This document shows positions 36,812 through 45,890 of a stretch of DNA of 64,000 nucleotides, in pieces. Position 1 is the stretch's first letter. Every line of letters starts with the position of its first letter. Below the pieces are notes generated by a model. It was not told where the DNA came from, made no database searches, and worked only from the letters and a program-made list of their open reading frames with translations. The DNA is from an uncultured bacterium (lineage in GTDB: Bacteria > Krumholzibacteriota > Krumholzibacteriia > LZORAL124-64-63). A program made the translations under genes and the position numbers. The stretch spans positions 1 to 64,000 of the forward strand of contig CALEMW010000068.1 of the NCBI GenBank assembly GCA_937910695.1. The letters run 5' to 3'.

Positions 36812-37171
36812 CTAAATTTTTGACATGGTGTCCAGGTAGGCTTGCTCATGATTTTCAAGAGAGGGACTTCCCTGAATGAAAACCAGGGATCTCGCAACAA
36901 CTTCCCCTCGATCTTTTTCTCTGCGGCCGTGTATCAGGGAGAACGCTCCGAGGTCACGTGAGTCCACAAAAATGTGACAGCTCTTCAGCAAGCTGGCCAA
37001 CGGGGTGCCTTGAGCGAAGTGGAACTTGACAATGGGTCCCAGGGACGCGCGGGGGATGTAGACGGCTTGGGAGGTCTCCCCCTGCACTAAGATCTCCGCT
37101 CGTGCGGGAGTCCAGGAAGACTCTACCGCAGCCAGGACCTGCCCATCCTTTGTGATCTCAATCCGTGGCAT
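36812..37171 (-). CDS. Hypothetical protein
   Basis: Start MPRIEITKDGQV. Confidence 0.5.
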   Translation of the reverse strand: MPRIEITKDGQVLAAVESSWTPARAEILVQGETSQAVYIPRASLGPIVKFHFAQGTPLASLLKSCHIFVDSRDLGAFSLIHGRREKDRGEVVARSLVFIQGSPSLENHEQAYLDTMSKI

Positions 37172-37173
37172 GG

Positions 37174-37211
37174 CTAAAAAAGAGGGCCCCAGGCCGAAAC
37201 CTGGGGCCCCC
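37174..37211 (-). terminator. Rho-independent terminator
   Basis: GGGGCCCCAGGTTTCGGCCTGGGGCCCTCTTTTTTAG on minus strand. Confidence 0.85.
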
Positions 37212-37276
37212 CGACGCAGACCCTGGACGCTACCAGGGGGAAGCACACACAGCTTAACCCCCAGTAGGAGCGCATG

Positions 37277-37576
37277 TCAACGGCCTCGCCACCCGGCCAG
37301 GCGCCCAGCCAAGTCGGCCATCTCCTCCGCAGTGGGGGGTGCTGTGTCCCCCTCCTTCACGATGATGTTCTGCCTGAACTTCCCAGAGGCCAGCGCGACA
37401 CGGATGGACTCCTTGAACACGACCCGCAGTTCCGCGAACGTCCTCTCCGCCTGGTCCATGGAGGCGATGGCCAGGCGCTCGCATTCGGAGCAGACGACCA
37501 CGCCCTCGAACGTGTTGCCACGGGAGGCGGAGCCACAGTTGAGGCACACGCCCGGGCCGTGTTTCAGGTCAAGCAT
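37277..37576 (-). CDS. Small zinc-finger protein
   Basis: CLNCGSASRGNTFEGVVVCSEC. Confidence 0.6.
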   Translation of the reverse strand: MLDLKHGPGVCLNCGSASRGNTFEGVVVCSECERLAIASMDQAERTFAELRVVFKESIRVALASGKFRQNIIVKEGDTAPPTAEEMADLAGRLAGWRGR

Positions 37577-37811
37577 GGGGGCTCCTCCAGACGTCTTCGG
37601 TCCCCACCATCCCCACCTCCTTGATGATGGCCACGCGCAGGACGAGGGTTGACTGGCTCAAGTTGGCCAGCGTGACCAGGTCACTCCTGTCCGAGCTGTT
37701 CAGCCCCTCCAAGAAGAGAGACAGCTGCTGCTCCGTCACGTCTGGGATCCTGTAGATGGACCCTTGTGTTGTCTTGATCCAGACCGCGAAGAAGGGATCA
37801 GGACTTGTCAT
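37569..37811 (-). CDS. Hypothetical protein
   Basis: 80-aa ORF. Confidence 0.5.
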   Translation of the reverse strand: MTSPDPFFAVWIKTTQGSIYRIPDVTEQQLSLFLEGLNSSDRSDLVTLANLSQSTLVLRVAIIKEVGMVGTEDVWRSPHA

Positions 37812-38298
37812 CCGGGTTCACCATTCCGAGTGTCTCCCGCGTTTCCGGACGCATCTTCCCCTTGGGGAACCTGTAGTCCAGGTACGCACCGATGTAGTCG
37901 GCCACGCTGGTGGTCGTCACGTAGGGCTTGTTCCCCTCTGCCATGCCCACCGGGGCCCCCAAGACCTTGCCGAACGGACCAAACCTGGTCCGCCGCATCT
38001 TGGAGGTGATGGACTCCAGCGGGACGCCCCACTGCAACGCGATGGAGATGGACATGGCCAGCGCGTCCAGCAGGCCTCTGATGAAGGTCCCCTGCCCTGA
38101 GTGGACGATGAAGATCTCTCCGAGGGTTCCATCCTCCTGCACGCCTCCCGTGATGTAGGCGTCGATGTGAGGCGACGTGGGGAAGGCGTGCATCTCAGCT
38201 CCGCACTCGGCGCACTTCTGCACCTCTCCTGGGATCTCGAAGTGGTGCGTTACAGCCTCGCGCTCATTGGGGAGCTTTCTTCTTGACATTGGATTCAT
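37798..38298 (-). CDS. Stand-alone TSCPD-domain protein (class II ribonucleotide reductase-associated type)
   Basis: GEIFIVHSGQGTFIRGLLDALAMSISIALQWGVPLESITSKMRRTRFGPFG...SVADYIGAYLDYRF. Confidence 0.65.
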   Translation of the reverse strand: MNPMSRRKLPNEREAVTHHFEIPGEVQKCAECGAEMHAFPTSPHIDAYITGGVQEDGTLGEIFIVHSGQGTFIRGLLDALAMSISIALQWGVPLESITSKMRRTRFGPFGKVLGAPVGMAEGNKPYVTTTSVADYIGAYLDYRFPKGKMRPETRETLGMVNPDDKS

Positions 38299-38885
38299 GG
38301 TCTCCTTGCCTCCAGGACCGCTTTGATCGGTTTGTAGCCGGTGCGGTGGAGGTCACATATTCCGTGGGTCTCCAGAGCTTCCCGGTGTTGAGATGTTCCG
38401 TACCCGTGGTGCTGATCGAAGCCGTACTCAGGGTGGCGTTGGTCTGCCACCCACATCGACCAGAGCTGCTCATCTTTTGCCACGATGGAGGCCGCCCCAA
38501 CGACCGGGATGGTCTTGTCTGCGCGAGGCACACAACGGCCCATTCGGCCAGGTACAGGGCGGTTTCCGTCGATGATCACCTCGAGGTTTGCGTCCAGGCG
38601 CTCTACTCTGCCCAACAGCGTCTTCATCGCTCTCTGCCAGGCATTCCAGATGCCCAGGTCGTTGATGAGACGGACGGAAGCCCTCTCCACGAAGATGTGC
38701 GCCGCGGACCTTTGGACGACCGCGCGGGCCATCCGAATGTCCGAGACGCACTTCGAGTCCTTCACGCACTCCGGAAGAATTACCCCCCGGTCAATGGCGA
38801 CAGCGGCCACAAAGCAGCAGCCTGCCCAGCATCCCACGCCGGCCTCGTCGACCCCGACTATGAGGTCAGCAGTCGAAGTCGGCAT
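38295..38885 (-). CDS. rnhB: Ribonuclease HII
   Basis: VGVDEAGVGCWAGCC...IIDGN...ADKTIPVVGAASIVAKDEQ...HHGYGTSQHREALETHG. Confidence 0.88.
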   Translation of the reverse strand: MPTSTADLIVGVDEAGVGCWAGCCFVAAVAIDRGVILPECVKDSKCVSDIRMARAVVQRSAAHIFVERASVRLINDLGIWNAWQRAMKTLLGRVERLDANLEVIIDGNRPVPGRMGRCVPRADKTIPVVGAASIVAKDEQLWSMWVADQRHPEYGFDQHHGYGTSQHREALETHGICDLHRTGYKPIKAVLEARRP

Positions 38886-39111
38886 AGTTCTCCATGTGGT
38901 GGTTCTGGAAGGTGGTCCTGATGTGGTAGCCGGTTTCCGGCACGTCGAACATCTCCTGTAGCGTCAAGTCCTTCAGGCCGAACAGATCGGTCTGAAGTGC
39001 GTCCATGACTATCATCTCCTCTGACTCACCCGCACTGCAACCCCCAGATGACAGCCACTCGCCATAAGTGTGGGCGGCCCAGTCCTCAAGACCCCGCTTC
39101 TCGGGAGCCAT
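38866..39111 (-). CDS. Hypothetical protein
   Basis: 81-aa ORF. Confidence 0.45.
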   Translation of the reverse strand: MAPEKRGLEDWAAHTYGEWLSSGGCSAGESEEMIVMDALQTDLFGLKDLTLQEMFDVPETGYHIRTTFQNHHMENYADFDC

Positions 39112-40211
39112 CAGGGCCTCAGCGGCATGATCACCGCGCCGAAACCAGGGGAGCTCACGCCCACGGGGCTGATGTTCTCCTCCCCGAAAGTCAGCGTGGC
39201 CAGCTTCCCACCTGGGATGGAGAAGGCCTCCAACAGATACTTGAGGTTCAACAAGATCCGAAAGGTACCCGAAGGTGCGCGCCTCTCCGCCTTCACCTTC
39301 ACTCGGGCCACCTCTGTGTGGTCCTCGAGCTTACCCACGAATCGCAATGACTCCCTGCGCGACGTGAGCTGCACGATTTCGGCCTTGGCTTTCTGTAGCT
39401 CCTGCAAGATGTCCAAGACCACGGGGACCATCACTTCGATGCGGACGTGCTTGTCTACGAGGTCCGGTGTGGCCTGTGCCTGCCTCATGTCCTGGTAGTC
39501 CGGCTGGTAATTCCTGTTGACCCACACCTCCTTGTCCCCGTAATGCCACGCCCACCTGTCCTCGGACTCGAACAACAACACCTCATCATCCTTGGACAGC
39601 GTGTCCTTCATGAACCAGGCAGCCGTGGTAGGGAGGCGCCCTGCGCCGCGACACCACCCGCTCAGGGCTGCGAAGTGTGCCCTGTGGCCATCCGTCGTGA
39701 GGAGGCGTTTTCGCGTCACCTCAATGCCATAGATGTTCCTCCGGAGGTGTTCACTGGGCGGGAGACAGGCGGGGAGCACATACCGCAGTGCCTCCAGGAA
39801 GCTCTCTCCGGACCACTTCCCAACCTCCTGCATGCTCGCGTCGGGGGGCAGGTCGAAGAATGGCTCTCCCATGACAAGGCCCTCTCGCTGGACATGAACG
39901 CTGTCCCTTCCTCGCGTGATGACAGCTGACTTCCCGTTCACCACGGACAGCTCAACCATCTCCTCCTTCCTCGGCTGGAGCAGGGCGGAGCCCAGCTCCT
40001 TTCCGATGAGGTACATCTCCTCCAGGTCTCCATCCCCATCGAGAGGGAACACAACACGAGAAGCACCATCCGATGCTTCCAGTGACGCGTCTCCATCGAA
40101 AGCGACGAGACGCAACCTGTCTGTGAAAAATGAGCACTCGTTGTTCACTCGAGCAACACGCCGTGCAGCGCGCACAGCTCGAGAGAACTGCTGTGCCCCA
40201 AGACGCAACAT
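39111..40211 (-). CDS. dnaN-like: DNA polymerase III beta (sliding clamp)-like protein
   Basis: 366 aa, three-repeat clamp-like pattern, C-terminus FGAVIMPLRP. Confidence 0.7.
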   Translation of the reverse strand: MLRLGAQQFSRAVRAARRVARVNNECSFFTDRLRLVAFDGDASLEASDGASRVVFPLDGDGDLEEMYLIGKELGSALLQPRKEEMVELSVVNGKSAVITRGRDSVHVQREGLVMGEPFFDLPPDASMQEVGKWSGESFLEALRYVLPACLPPSEHLRRNIYGIEVTRKRLLTTDGHRAHFAALSGWCRGAGRLPTTAAWFMKDTLSKDDEVLLFESEDRWAWHYGDKEVWVNRNYQPDYQDMRQAQATPDLVDKHVRIEVMVPVVLDILQELQKAKAEIVQLTSRRESLRFVGKLEDHTEVARVKVKAERRAPSGTFRILLNLKYLLEAFSIPGGKLATLTFGEENISPVGVSSPGFGAVIMPLRP

Positions 40212-40241
40212 AAGACCACCTCCGTTGTTAGTTATGCTTTG

Positions 40242-40249
40242 CTTATACC
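40242..40249 (-). promoter_or_regulatory. GGTATAAG promoter-like motif
   Basis: Upstream of clamp gene start 40211. Confidence 0.55.
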
Positions 40250-40250
40250 G

Positions 40251-40805
40251 TCACCGGGCTCGTTTTCCCCGGCGGCGCCGGAACACCTTCCGCGCCCGCG
40301 CGATCTCACTGAAGGAGGTGATGATCACGATGTTGGACATGCAGCGCATCCCAGCCCTCCTCACAGGAAGGGTCATGTCAGCGACACCCCGCCACCTCCC
40401 AGGATCTCTTGGCCCGGAGAGGCGCTTGGGCCGCTTCACACACCAGCCCTTCTTTCGGCCTTTCCCTGGCTCGCGGCAGTAGATGTGCCCCCTCTTCCGC
40501 CAACCGATAGCGCCGTAGGGCCCCCGACCCCCCACGATGGCTGCCGCCGAGCGCCCGGTCTTCTTGTTGTACAGGAGGACATGCGTTCCGCAGGGCAACG
40601 ACCTGTGTGCGATCAGGGGATCGGAGGGGAGGTACTTGTACCGGAACCAGTTGCAGTAGGGCTTGATGCCATTGCTGACCTGAACCCTCCTGCCGTTCTT
40701 CTCCATGTACTGTTCCTTCCACGGGCTGTAACAGCTCGCCAAGCCCTCCTCCATGTAGATACTCCCACCCCACATGAAGTAGAGAAGGAACAACACGGGC
40801 ACCAT
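40251..40805 (-). CDS. RlpA-like double-psi beta-barrel protein with N-terminal hydrophobic segment
   Basis: GLASCYSPW...AHRSLPCGTHVLLYNKKTGRSAAAIVGGRGPYGAI...ADMTLPVRRAGMRCMSNIVI. Confidence 0.7.
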   Translation of the reverse strand: MVPVLFLLYFMWGGSIYMEEGLASCYSPWKEQYMEKNGRRVQVSNGIKPYCNWFRYKYLPSDPLIAHRSLPCGTHVLLYNKKTGRSAAAIVGGRGPYGAIGWRKRGHIYCREPGKGRKKGWCVKRPKRLSGPRDPGRWRGVADMTLPVRRAGMRCMSNIVIITSFSEIARARKVFRRRRGKRAR

Positions 40806-41047
40806 CAGGGCACCTTCTTCAGCAGAAGTGACCCCTTGAGGCTGAGTGTGTACTTGCCTCTCTCCAGCTTGTCTGTGAGGCCCTCCTTCGCGGGCCGGCG
40901 CAGCGCGTTCCGAGCCGTCCGGATCTGCTCGGGGGTCGGGTCGGGCTGGCCGAACATCTGTGCGGCCGCCTCCTTCGCGGTGAGTGGTGTGTCCCCCGCC
41001 GCGCGCAGCGCGCGCAACAAGGTTTTCTCATTGTCGTTCAATTCCAT
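40805..41047 (-). CDS. Winged-helix-like small protein
   Basis: MELNDNEKTLLRALRAAGDTPLTAKEAAAQMFG. Confidence 0.5.
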   Translation of the reverse strand: MELNDNEKTLLRALRAAGDTPLTAKEAAAQMFGQPDPTPEQIRTARNALRRPAKEGLTDKLERGKYTLSLKGSLLLKKVP

Positions 41048-41084
41048 GGACTTCTTCCTCCGTGTCAAGAGTTGCCTCCCCAAT

Positions 41085-41092
41085 GGTATAAG
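41085..41092 (+). promoter_or_regulatory. GGTATAAG promoter-like motif
   Basis: Upstream of ATG 41114. Confidence 0.55.
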
Positions 41093-41113
41093 GTTTCAAA
41101 AGGAGGCACGATT

Positions 41114-41425
41114 ATGAATGACGCAGATCCCGGCGCGGCCCCGGATGAAGAAGCCTTGCGCCAAGAAGCGCAGATTAACCAGCTGAGAGTACCAGGGCAA
41201 CTGCTCGCCCTGGTGGAGCTGCTGTTCCGCAAGGGCATCCTCTCCGCAGAAGATCTTCGGCGGTGGGAGGGTGCAGGAGACGAGTTCGCGGTGCTGCTCT
41301 CCCGCAGCTACGGGGAGAACAACCTTGAACGCGTAGAGGCGCTCATTGAAGTTGCCAGACGATTGGGAGCAAGTGATGAGGACCTCTCAGAGCTCATGGA
41401 TGTTCGCGAAACCCTCGCTCCCTGA
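41114..41425 (+). CDS. Hypothetical protein
   Basis: MNDADPGAAPDEEALRQ; RBS AAAAGGAGG. Confidence 0.65.
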   Translation: MNDADPGAAPDEEALRQEAQINQLRVPGQLLALVELLFRKGILSAEDLRRWEGAGDEFAVLLSRSYGENNLERVEALIEVARRLGASDEDLSELMDVRETLAP

Positions 41426-41762
41426 GATCGTCCGGGAGGTCTACTTTCTCCCTGGAGACAGGCTGGATTGGCTTCACCCAAGCCATGGACCGCTCCCCCA
41501 CCTTGCAGTGGAGGTCCTCTACGAGAACCACACCTTCGTCGTGGCGGTGTGGGACAGGACGGACGGCAACTGTGAGACCGCTGTGGACGGCCCAGAGGTC
41601 TGGGACCGGTGGCACAACGGCATCCTGCTTACCCGGTTGTGGTTCTGCTGGCAGGGCTACGCCCGGGCGGGCGGGATAAAGGTAAAACTGCCCCAGGACT
41701 CCTGGGGCAGGTGGTGCACCCTGGCCATCGCAGCGGTCCAGGACTACACCTCAGAAGGGTAG
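41400..41762 (+). CDS. Hypothetical protein
   Basis: MFAKPSLPEIVREVYFLPGDRLDWLHPSHGPL... Confidence 0.6.
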   Translation: MFAKPSLPEIVREVYFLPGDRLDWLHPSHGPLPHLAVEVLYENHTFVVAVWDRTDGNCETAVDGPEVWDRWHNGILLTRLWFCWQGYARAGGIKVKLPQDSWGRWCTLAIAAVQDYTSEG

Positions 41763-41764
41763 TG

Positions 41765-41793
41765 GAGGGGGCCTCGCGGCCCCCTCCTTTTTA
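41765..41793 (+). terminator. Rho-independent terminator
   Basis: GAGGGGGCCTCGCGGCCCCCTCCTTTTT. Confidence 0.85.
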
Positions 41794-41803
41794 ACCACAA
41801 CAC

Positions 41804-42730
41804 CTACTTGAAAGGGCGGACGTCCGTCTGATACCCGGCGGCGCCGACGTGCCCTCCACCCTTCCCATCGTAGGAGAGATATTTAGCCAGCTCGCCCAGA
41901 TGCAACTTGCTGGACGGGGTGCCGTAGAGGCGCACGTCCCAGATCCCACGCTTGTTGAGCCAGAACAGCACCATGAACGCGTGCCGGTCGGGGTTGAACA
42001 CAGGCTCCAGGGCGGCGCTGTTGCCTCCCGAGTTCTGGGCGATGACCCCGTGGCCCTGGAGCACCGCCTCGAAGGCCATGCCCGCGGCCTTGATGCGGTT
42101 CTGCTCCTCCACGTAGTACTGCACGTGGCAACCCGCCTCGAGGATGTTGGCCATGCGCCTGGCGATGTCCTCCGGGTGCGCCACCGTCTTGGGATCTCCG
42201 GCCTTGGCCGGGAAGGGGATGACCTCATCCCAGATCTCCTCGGCCGGCTCGTTGGGGACGCTCTCCATGCCGTACTTGAACGTCATGATCTCCGGCTCGT
42301 CAGCGAAGTCCCACACGTCGAAGCGGCCCAGGCGGCGCACGGCCTCCGGGACCTTCGTGCCGAACAGGTAGGCCCAGGTCAGCTCACACCCGGCGGTGCC
42401 ATCCACCCGGGCCCCGCGCAAGGCCTTGAGGACCTCGTTGCCCTGCTCCATCTTGATCTGCGTCGCGTGGTGATCGAGCCACACCAGCTTCTCCGCGCCG
42501 ACCAGGCCCACCAGGCGCTCCATGTCCTCCTCGGGCAGGCTGAAGTCCACCATGTGTACGAGCTCCCCGGCCTCAAACCGACCCCAGGGGAAGTCCCACC
42601 CGTAGTTCATGGGGATCAGCTCCACGGCGGTGCAGTCCTTGTTGCCCGCCCTTCTCTCCAGGCGCGCCCACCGAAGAGAGATTGCGGCGGCGCAGTGCCC
42701 GTCCAGGTCTGTGTGATAGATGATTTTCAT
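41804..42730 (-). CDS. DHH/DHHA1-family phosphoesterase
   Basis: HTDLDGHCAAA...VWLDHHAT...GKGGGHVGAAG. Confidence 0.85.
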   Translation of the reverse strand: MKIIYHTDLDGHCAAAISLRWARLERRAGNKDCTAVELIPMNYGWDFPWGRFEAGELVHMVDFSLPEEDMERLVGLVGAEKLVWLDHHATQIKMEQGNEVLKALRGARVDGTAGCELTWAYLFGTKVPEAVRRLGRFDVWDFADEPEIMTFKYGMESVPNEPAEEIWDEVIPFPAKAGDPKTVAHPEDIARRMANILEAGCHVQYYVEEQNRIKAAGMAFEAVLQGHGVIAQNSGGNSAALEPVFNPDRHAFMVLFWLNKRGIWDVRLYGTPSSKLHLGELAKYLSYDGKGGGHVGAAGYQTDVRPFK

Positions 42731-42829
42731 CCTTGCTTCCTCCTTGGTTGTGTACAGCTAAAGTGATGTGTCGCTCTGGCGTCTCGCACCAGCCCTCGAC
42801 ATCCGTTGGAGTGATTCCCAACTACTCCC

Positions 42830-42837
42830 CTTATCCC
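42830..42837 (-). promoter_or_regulatory. GGGATAAG promoter-like motif
   Basis: Upstream of DHH gene. Confidence 0.5.
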
Positions 42838-42855
42838 CGCAAGTGCTTATTTTTT

Positions 42856-43323
42856 TCAGGCCCACGGAGGCTTCCGAAAGATGTCCCGGGTGTCCATGAG
42901 CAGCTCACCGAGACGGTTGCGCCCCAGGTTTGGTTCCTCTGCGCGACGCAAGTAGCACTTGCCACAAAAACAACGCCCCCAGTAGTTGTCACACCAGTTG
43001 TTTCCTTCAACAAGTGCGTCGTCGTTCGTGGAAAGCAGCCTCTCGAGCAGCTCCGGGTTCTGCCGGAACTTCTCGAACAGGATGTCCGCCATGATCTTGT
43101 CCTTCACCTCCTCCCAGTCCCGGCGGAGAACAACCCGCCGGCCGACTCTCTTGGCCTCTCCAGGAGTATGTGCCAAGCGCACCTCCTCCTGCTGCTCCTT
43201 GTTCCTGGTCTTCATCGCCTGGAACACGTGCTCAGCCGAGTCCCACTCCCGACGGTCATATCGAATCACGCTGGGAGAAAAGTTGCTCAAAAAGTAGAAC
43301 TGGCCGGCGAAGTTGAGCACCAT
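42856..43323 (-). CDS. NADAR/YbiA-family protein
   Basis: YFLSNFSPSVIRYDRREWDSAEHVFQAMKTRN...HTPGEAKRVGRRVVLRRDWEEVKDKIMADILFEKF...NRLGELLMDTRD. Confidence 0.88.
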   Translation of the reverse strand: MVLNFAGQFYFLSNFSPSVIRYDRREWDSAEHVFQAMKTRNKEQQEEVRLAHTPGEAKRVGRRVVLRRDWEEVKDKIMADILFEKFRQNPELLERLLSTNDDALVEGNNWCDNYWGRCFCGKCYLRRAEEPNLGRNRLGELLMDTRDIFRKPPWA

Positions 43324-43679
43324 CACTCTGTAGCCTTCCAGATCCGAACATGCCCCTGGAACTGGCTGGCGCTCTCCATGCCCACCGCCAAGGGTCCATG
43401 CTCCTTCAACATCCTGCGCAGACGATCCAAGAACTGCTCCTGGGTGTCGGCACGCTCGTGAGGTGCACCCCACCCGCTGTGGTCCACCATGACCACGGCC
43501 AGCTCCTCCAGCTGGACAGCATCGCACCCCTCTTCACACAGCATCGGGACCCGCAGGTTCTCGGGGAGGATGTCCTCCTCCGTCTCGATCACCGCAGGAA
43601 GCAGCATGTCGTCGTTCTTCCTCGCCTGCCTCTCACAGGCCTCGTTGTTGAGCCTCTTGATTGTTTCCAAACTCCACAT
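43323..43679 (-). CDS. Hypothetical protein
   Basis: 118-aa ORF, ATGA overlap with NADAR gene. Confidence 0.55.
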   Translation of the reverse strand: MWSLETIKRLNNEACERQARKNDDMLLPAVIETEEDILPENLRVPMLCEEGCDAVQLEELAVVMVDHSGWGAPHERADTQEQFLDRLRRMLKEHGPLAVGMESASQFQGHVRIWKATE

Positions 43680-43706
43680 AAGTTCGCCTCCTCTGTAATT
43701 ACCCTG

Positions 43707-43714
43707 CTTATCCC
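43707..43714 (-). promoter_or_regulatory. GGGATAAG promoter-like motif
   Basis: Upstream of start 43679. Confidence 0.55.
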
Positions 43715-43741
43715 CAAAAACGATCAGTCCTTCGGGGGACA

Positions 43742-43763
43742 GCTAAAAAGGCGCCGAAGCGCC
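43742..43763 (-). terminator. Rho-independent terminator (UUCG loop)
   Basis: GGGCGCTTCGGCGCCTTTTTAGC on minus strand. Confidence 0.85.
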
Positions 43764-43780
43764 CAATCCCCCCCCCACAC

Positions 43781-44305
43781 CTACTGCGCAGGTATTGCCT
43801 GAGCACGAGCAGCCCACTGCACAGAGAAGAACTCCTGCGCGTCTGCCTCCAGCCGAGAAATGATGTCCGACTTCGACAAGTGCATGTCCTCATTCACGCC
43901 GAACGTCCGCGGAAGATCTCTGTCCTCCAGTCCGTCCAGGACGCGGGAGAACAGCAACGCCTCAGCATCCACATCGTCCGACAGCTCCAGAGCCTTGAGC
44001 TTGGTCCCCATCGAGAACAGCACGAGGGGGTAGAGCTCCAAGGCGCTCTCCGTCCAGGGCAGCTGCATCTGGCAGCTGGCGACGCGCCGGAGCGCGTCCA
44101 TATGATCCCCGACCACCTTCTCTCCGTCAGCCAAGAGCAACCGCTTCAGCCCCATGACGAGGTGGGCGTTGGATCGCCGCATCCCCTTGATGACCTCAGC
44201 GAGCACGTCCTGCATGTCAATGCAGATTCGATACCCCACGCCCGTGACGTTCCTCACCTGCTTGCTGTAGCCCCACCACAAGATGTCTTTCATCAGGGTG
44301 ACCAC
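43781..44305 (-). CDS. Hypothetical protein
   Basis: 174-aa ORF. Confidence 0.55.
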   Translation of the reverse strand: MVTLMKDILWWGYSKQVRNVTGVGYRICIDMQDVLAEVIKGMRRSNAHLVMGLKRLLLADGEKVVGDHMDALRRVASCQMQLPWTESALELYPLVLFSMGTKLKALELSDDVDAEALLFSRVLDGLEDRDLPRTFGVNEDMHLSKSDIISRLEADAQEFFSVQWAARAQAIPAQ

Positions 44306-44323
44306 CCTGCTCTTGTTGGAGCT

Positions 44324-44569
44324 TCAGCGAAATCCCCCAGAGAAGTGCTCTCGCACGCCGGGGGCATCCAGAAGCTGCGGGACTGTGAACAACTCCTCAC
44401 TCTCAGCGTTCCGCGTGAGGAAGAAGACCATCCCGTACGCCGGGATGAAGAATCTCCTCCCAACGACGCGGAGCACGTCGTCGTGGGGCCGCCCACCGGG
44501 GCGGCGGCCCCACCTCTGCGCGGAGAACCATTCCAGGTTCTCTTCGCGCCGAGCGTTGCGCTCACTCAC
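44324..44569 (-). CDS. Hypothetical protein
   Basis: GTG start overlapping upstream stop. Confidence 0.5.
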   Translation of the reverse strand: MSERNARREENLEWFSAQRWGRRPGGRPHDDVLRVVGRRFFIPAYGMVFFLTRNAESEELFTVPQLLDAPGVREHFSGGFR

Positions 44570-45087
44570 AGCAGCTCCAAGACCGTCTCGATGGACCGGA
44601 TCTCCTGGTTCAGCTTCTCCACCTGAGGCATGAGCTGCTGGAACCGGGCCTTCTTCTTGTCGAGGAGAGCCTGGAGCGACTGCTGCGGGCTGGCAGCGGG
44701 CTTGGCCTTCTTGGCCTTCTTCTTGTGGGCGCCCTTCCCCCCGGCCACCACCACGCGCTTCTCCGCCACCGACCGCCGCCGATCCCGCTCGATCTTGTTC
44801 GCGCACTCCCGGCACGTCGCGGACCGGCCAAACCTGTCATGCCCCTTTGCCCTGTCCACGTTGAACGCGGCGACAGGGAAAGTGCCCCCACACTTGTTGC
44901 ACGGGAGGGTGGCACCCTCGGCGTCGCTGGCCTGCTCGCGCAACTTCTGGGCCGCCTCTTCCGTCGGGAGGGCCCACAGGACATCCTCTCCGAATCTCTC
45001 CTGTGGAGTCCCCTTCGGGATAAGCCCGTCGAGAACCCCCACCGGAACGTGAACCCCGTTTGGGGCTGCTTCACTCTGCGTCTGCAT
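44566..45087 (-). CDS. Zinc-finger (CxxC...CxxC) protein with basic linker and C-terminal coiled coil
   Basis: CNKCGGTFPVAAFNVDRAKGHDRFGRSATCREC; KKKAKKAKPAA. Confidence 0.6.
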   Translation of the reverse strand: MQTQSEAAPNGVHVPVGVLDGLIPKGTPQERFGEDVLWALPTEEAAQKLREQASDAEGATLPCNKCGGTFPVAAFNVDRAKGHDRFGRSATCRECANKIERDRRRSVAEKRVVVAGGKGAHKKKAKKAKPAASPQQSLQALLDKKKARFQQLMPQVEKLNQEIRSIETVLELL

Positions 45088-45118
45088 AACTTCCTCCAGT
45101 GTTGTTGGTACTGACTCT

Positions 45119-45126
45119 CTTATGCC
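45119..45126 (-). promoter_or_regulatory. GGCATAAG promoter-like motif
   Basis: Upstream of start 45087. Confidence 0.55.
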
Positions 45127-45182
45127 GCTCAGAGGTTGCCGTTTTCACAGGAGTGTCGGAACATAGAGGGCTGGAGGAGCCC

Positions 45183-45890
45183 ATGACAGACCAAGAGATT
45201 TTTGAGAAACTGCCCCTTGAGGCAGAGAAAGCCGGCCTCGTCAAGAAGATCAAGACGGGCAAGAAGTCCAGCTTCTGGTACCACGCCTTGTTCAACTTCC
45301 TGCTCAACCTCGTCTACCCCAAAGACCGCAAGGACTCCTACCTGGAGCGGTACTGGACCACCATCGGCTACTCCATCGCCTGGCCAGACAAGTATGGGGA
45401 CAGGCCAGAGCAGTGGCAGACCATGGCTCATGAGCTGAAGCATGCACAGCAGGCCAAGAAGTGGTCCCGACCGCTGTTCAGCTACCTCTACCTGTGGCCC
45501 ATGTCCCAAGGCGCCCTGCTCATCCTGCTCGGGTGGGTGCCCCTGTTCTGGGTGCCTGGGTTCTGGAAGATCCTCTACGTGGCGCTGTGGCTCATCATCT
45601 CCGGCGCCCACTTCATCCCCCAGCTCCCTGACCCCTGGCGCAAGCACTGGGAGCTCCAGGCGTACACCATCAGCATGTACTTTCACATCCAGCAGTACGG
45701 TCGTCTGGAGGGTTGGTACAAGACCTCCATCGTGGAGAACTTCTGCTCAATGGCCTACTTCATGATGGCCACCAGCCGAGAGAAGATGACCAAGGAGGTG
45801 GTGAGGATCGCTCGGGAGATCATGCTGGGGGAGCACAAGGTCAAGGATGAGCCCATCGTCAAGATCGTGGAGAAGCTGAAAAATGGATGA
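45183..45890 (+). CDS. Membrane protein with HExxH-type zincin motif
   Basis: TMAHELKHAQQAKKW; hydrophobic GALLILLGWVPLFWVPGFWKILYVALWLIISGAHF. Confidence 0.65.
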   Translation: MTDQEIFEKLPLEAEKAGLVKKIKTGKKSSFWYHALFNFLLNLVYPKDRKDSYLERYWTTIGYSIAWPDKYGDRPEQWQTMAHELKHAQQAKKWSRPLFSYLYLWPMSQGALLILLGWVPLFWVPGFWKILYVALWLIISGAHFIPQLPDPWRKHWELQAYTISMYFHIQQYGRLEGWYKTSIVENFCSMAYFMMATSREKMTKEVVRIAREIMLGEHKVKDEPIVKIVEKLKNG

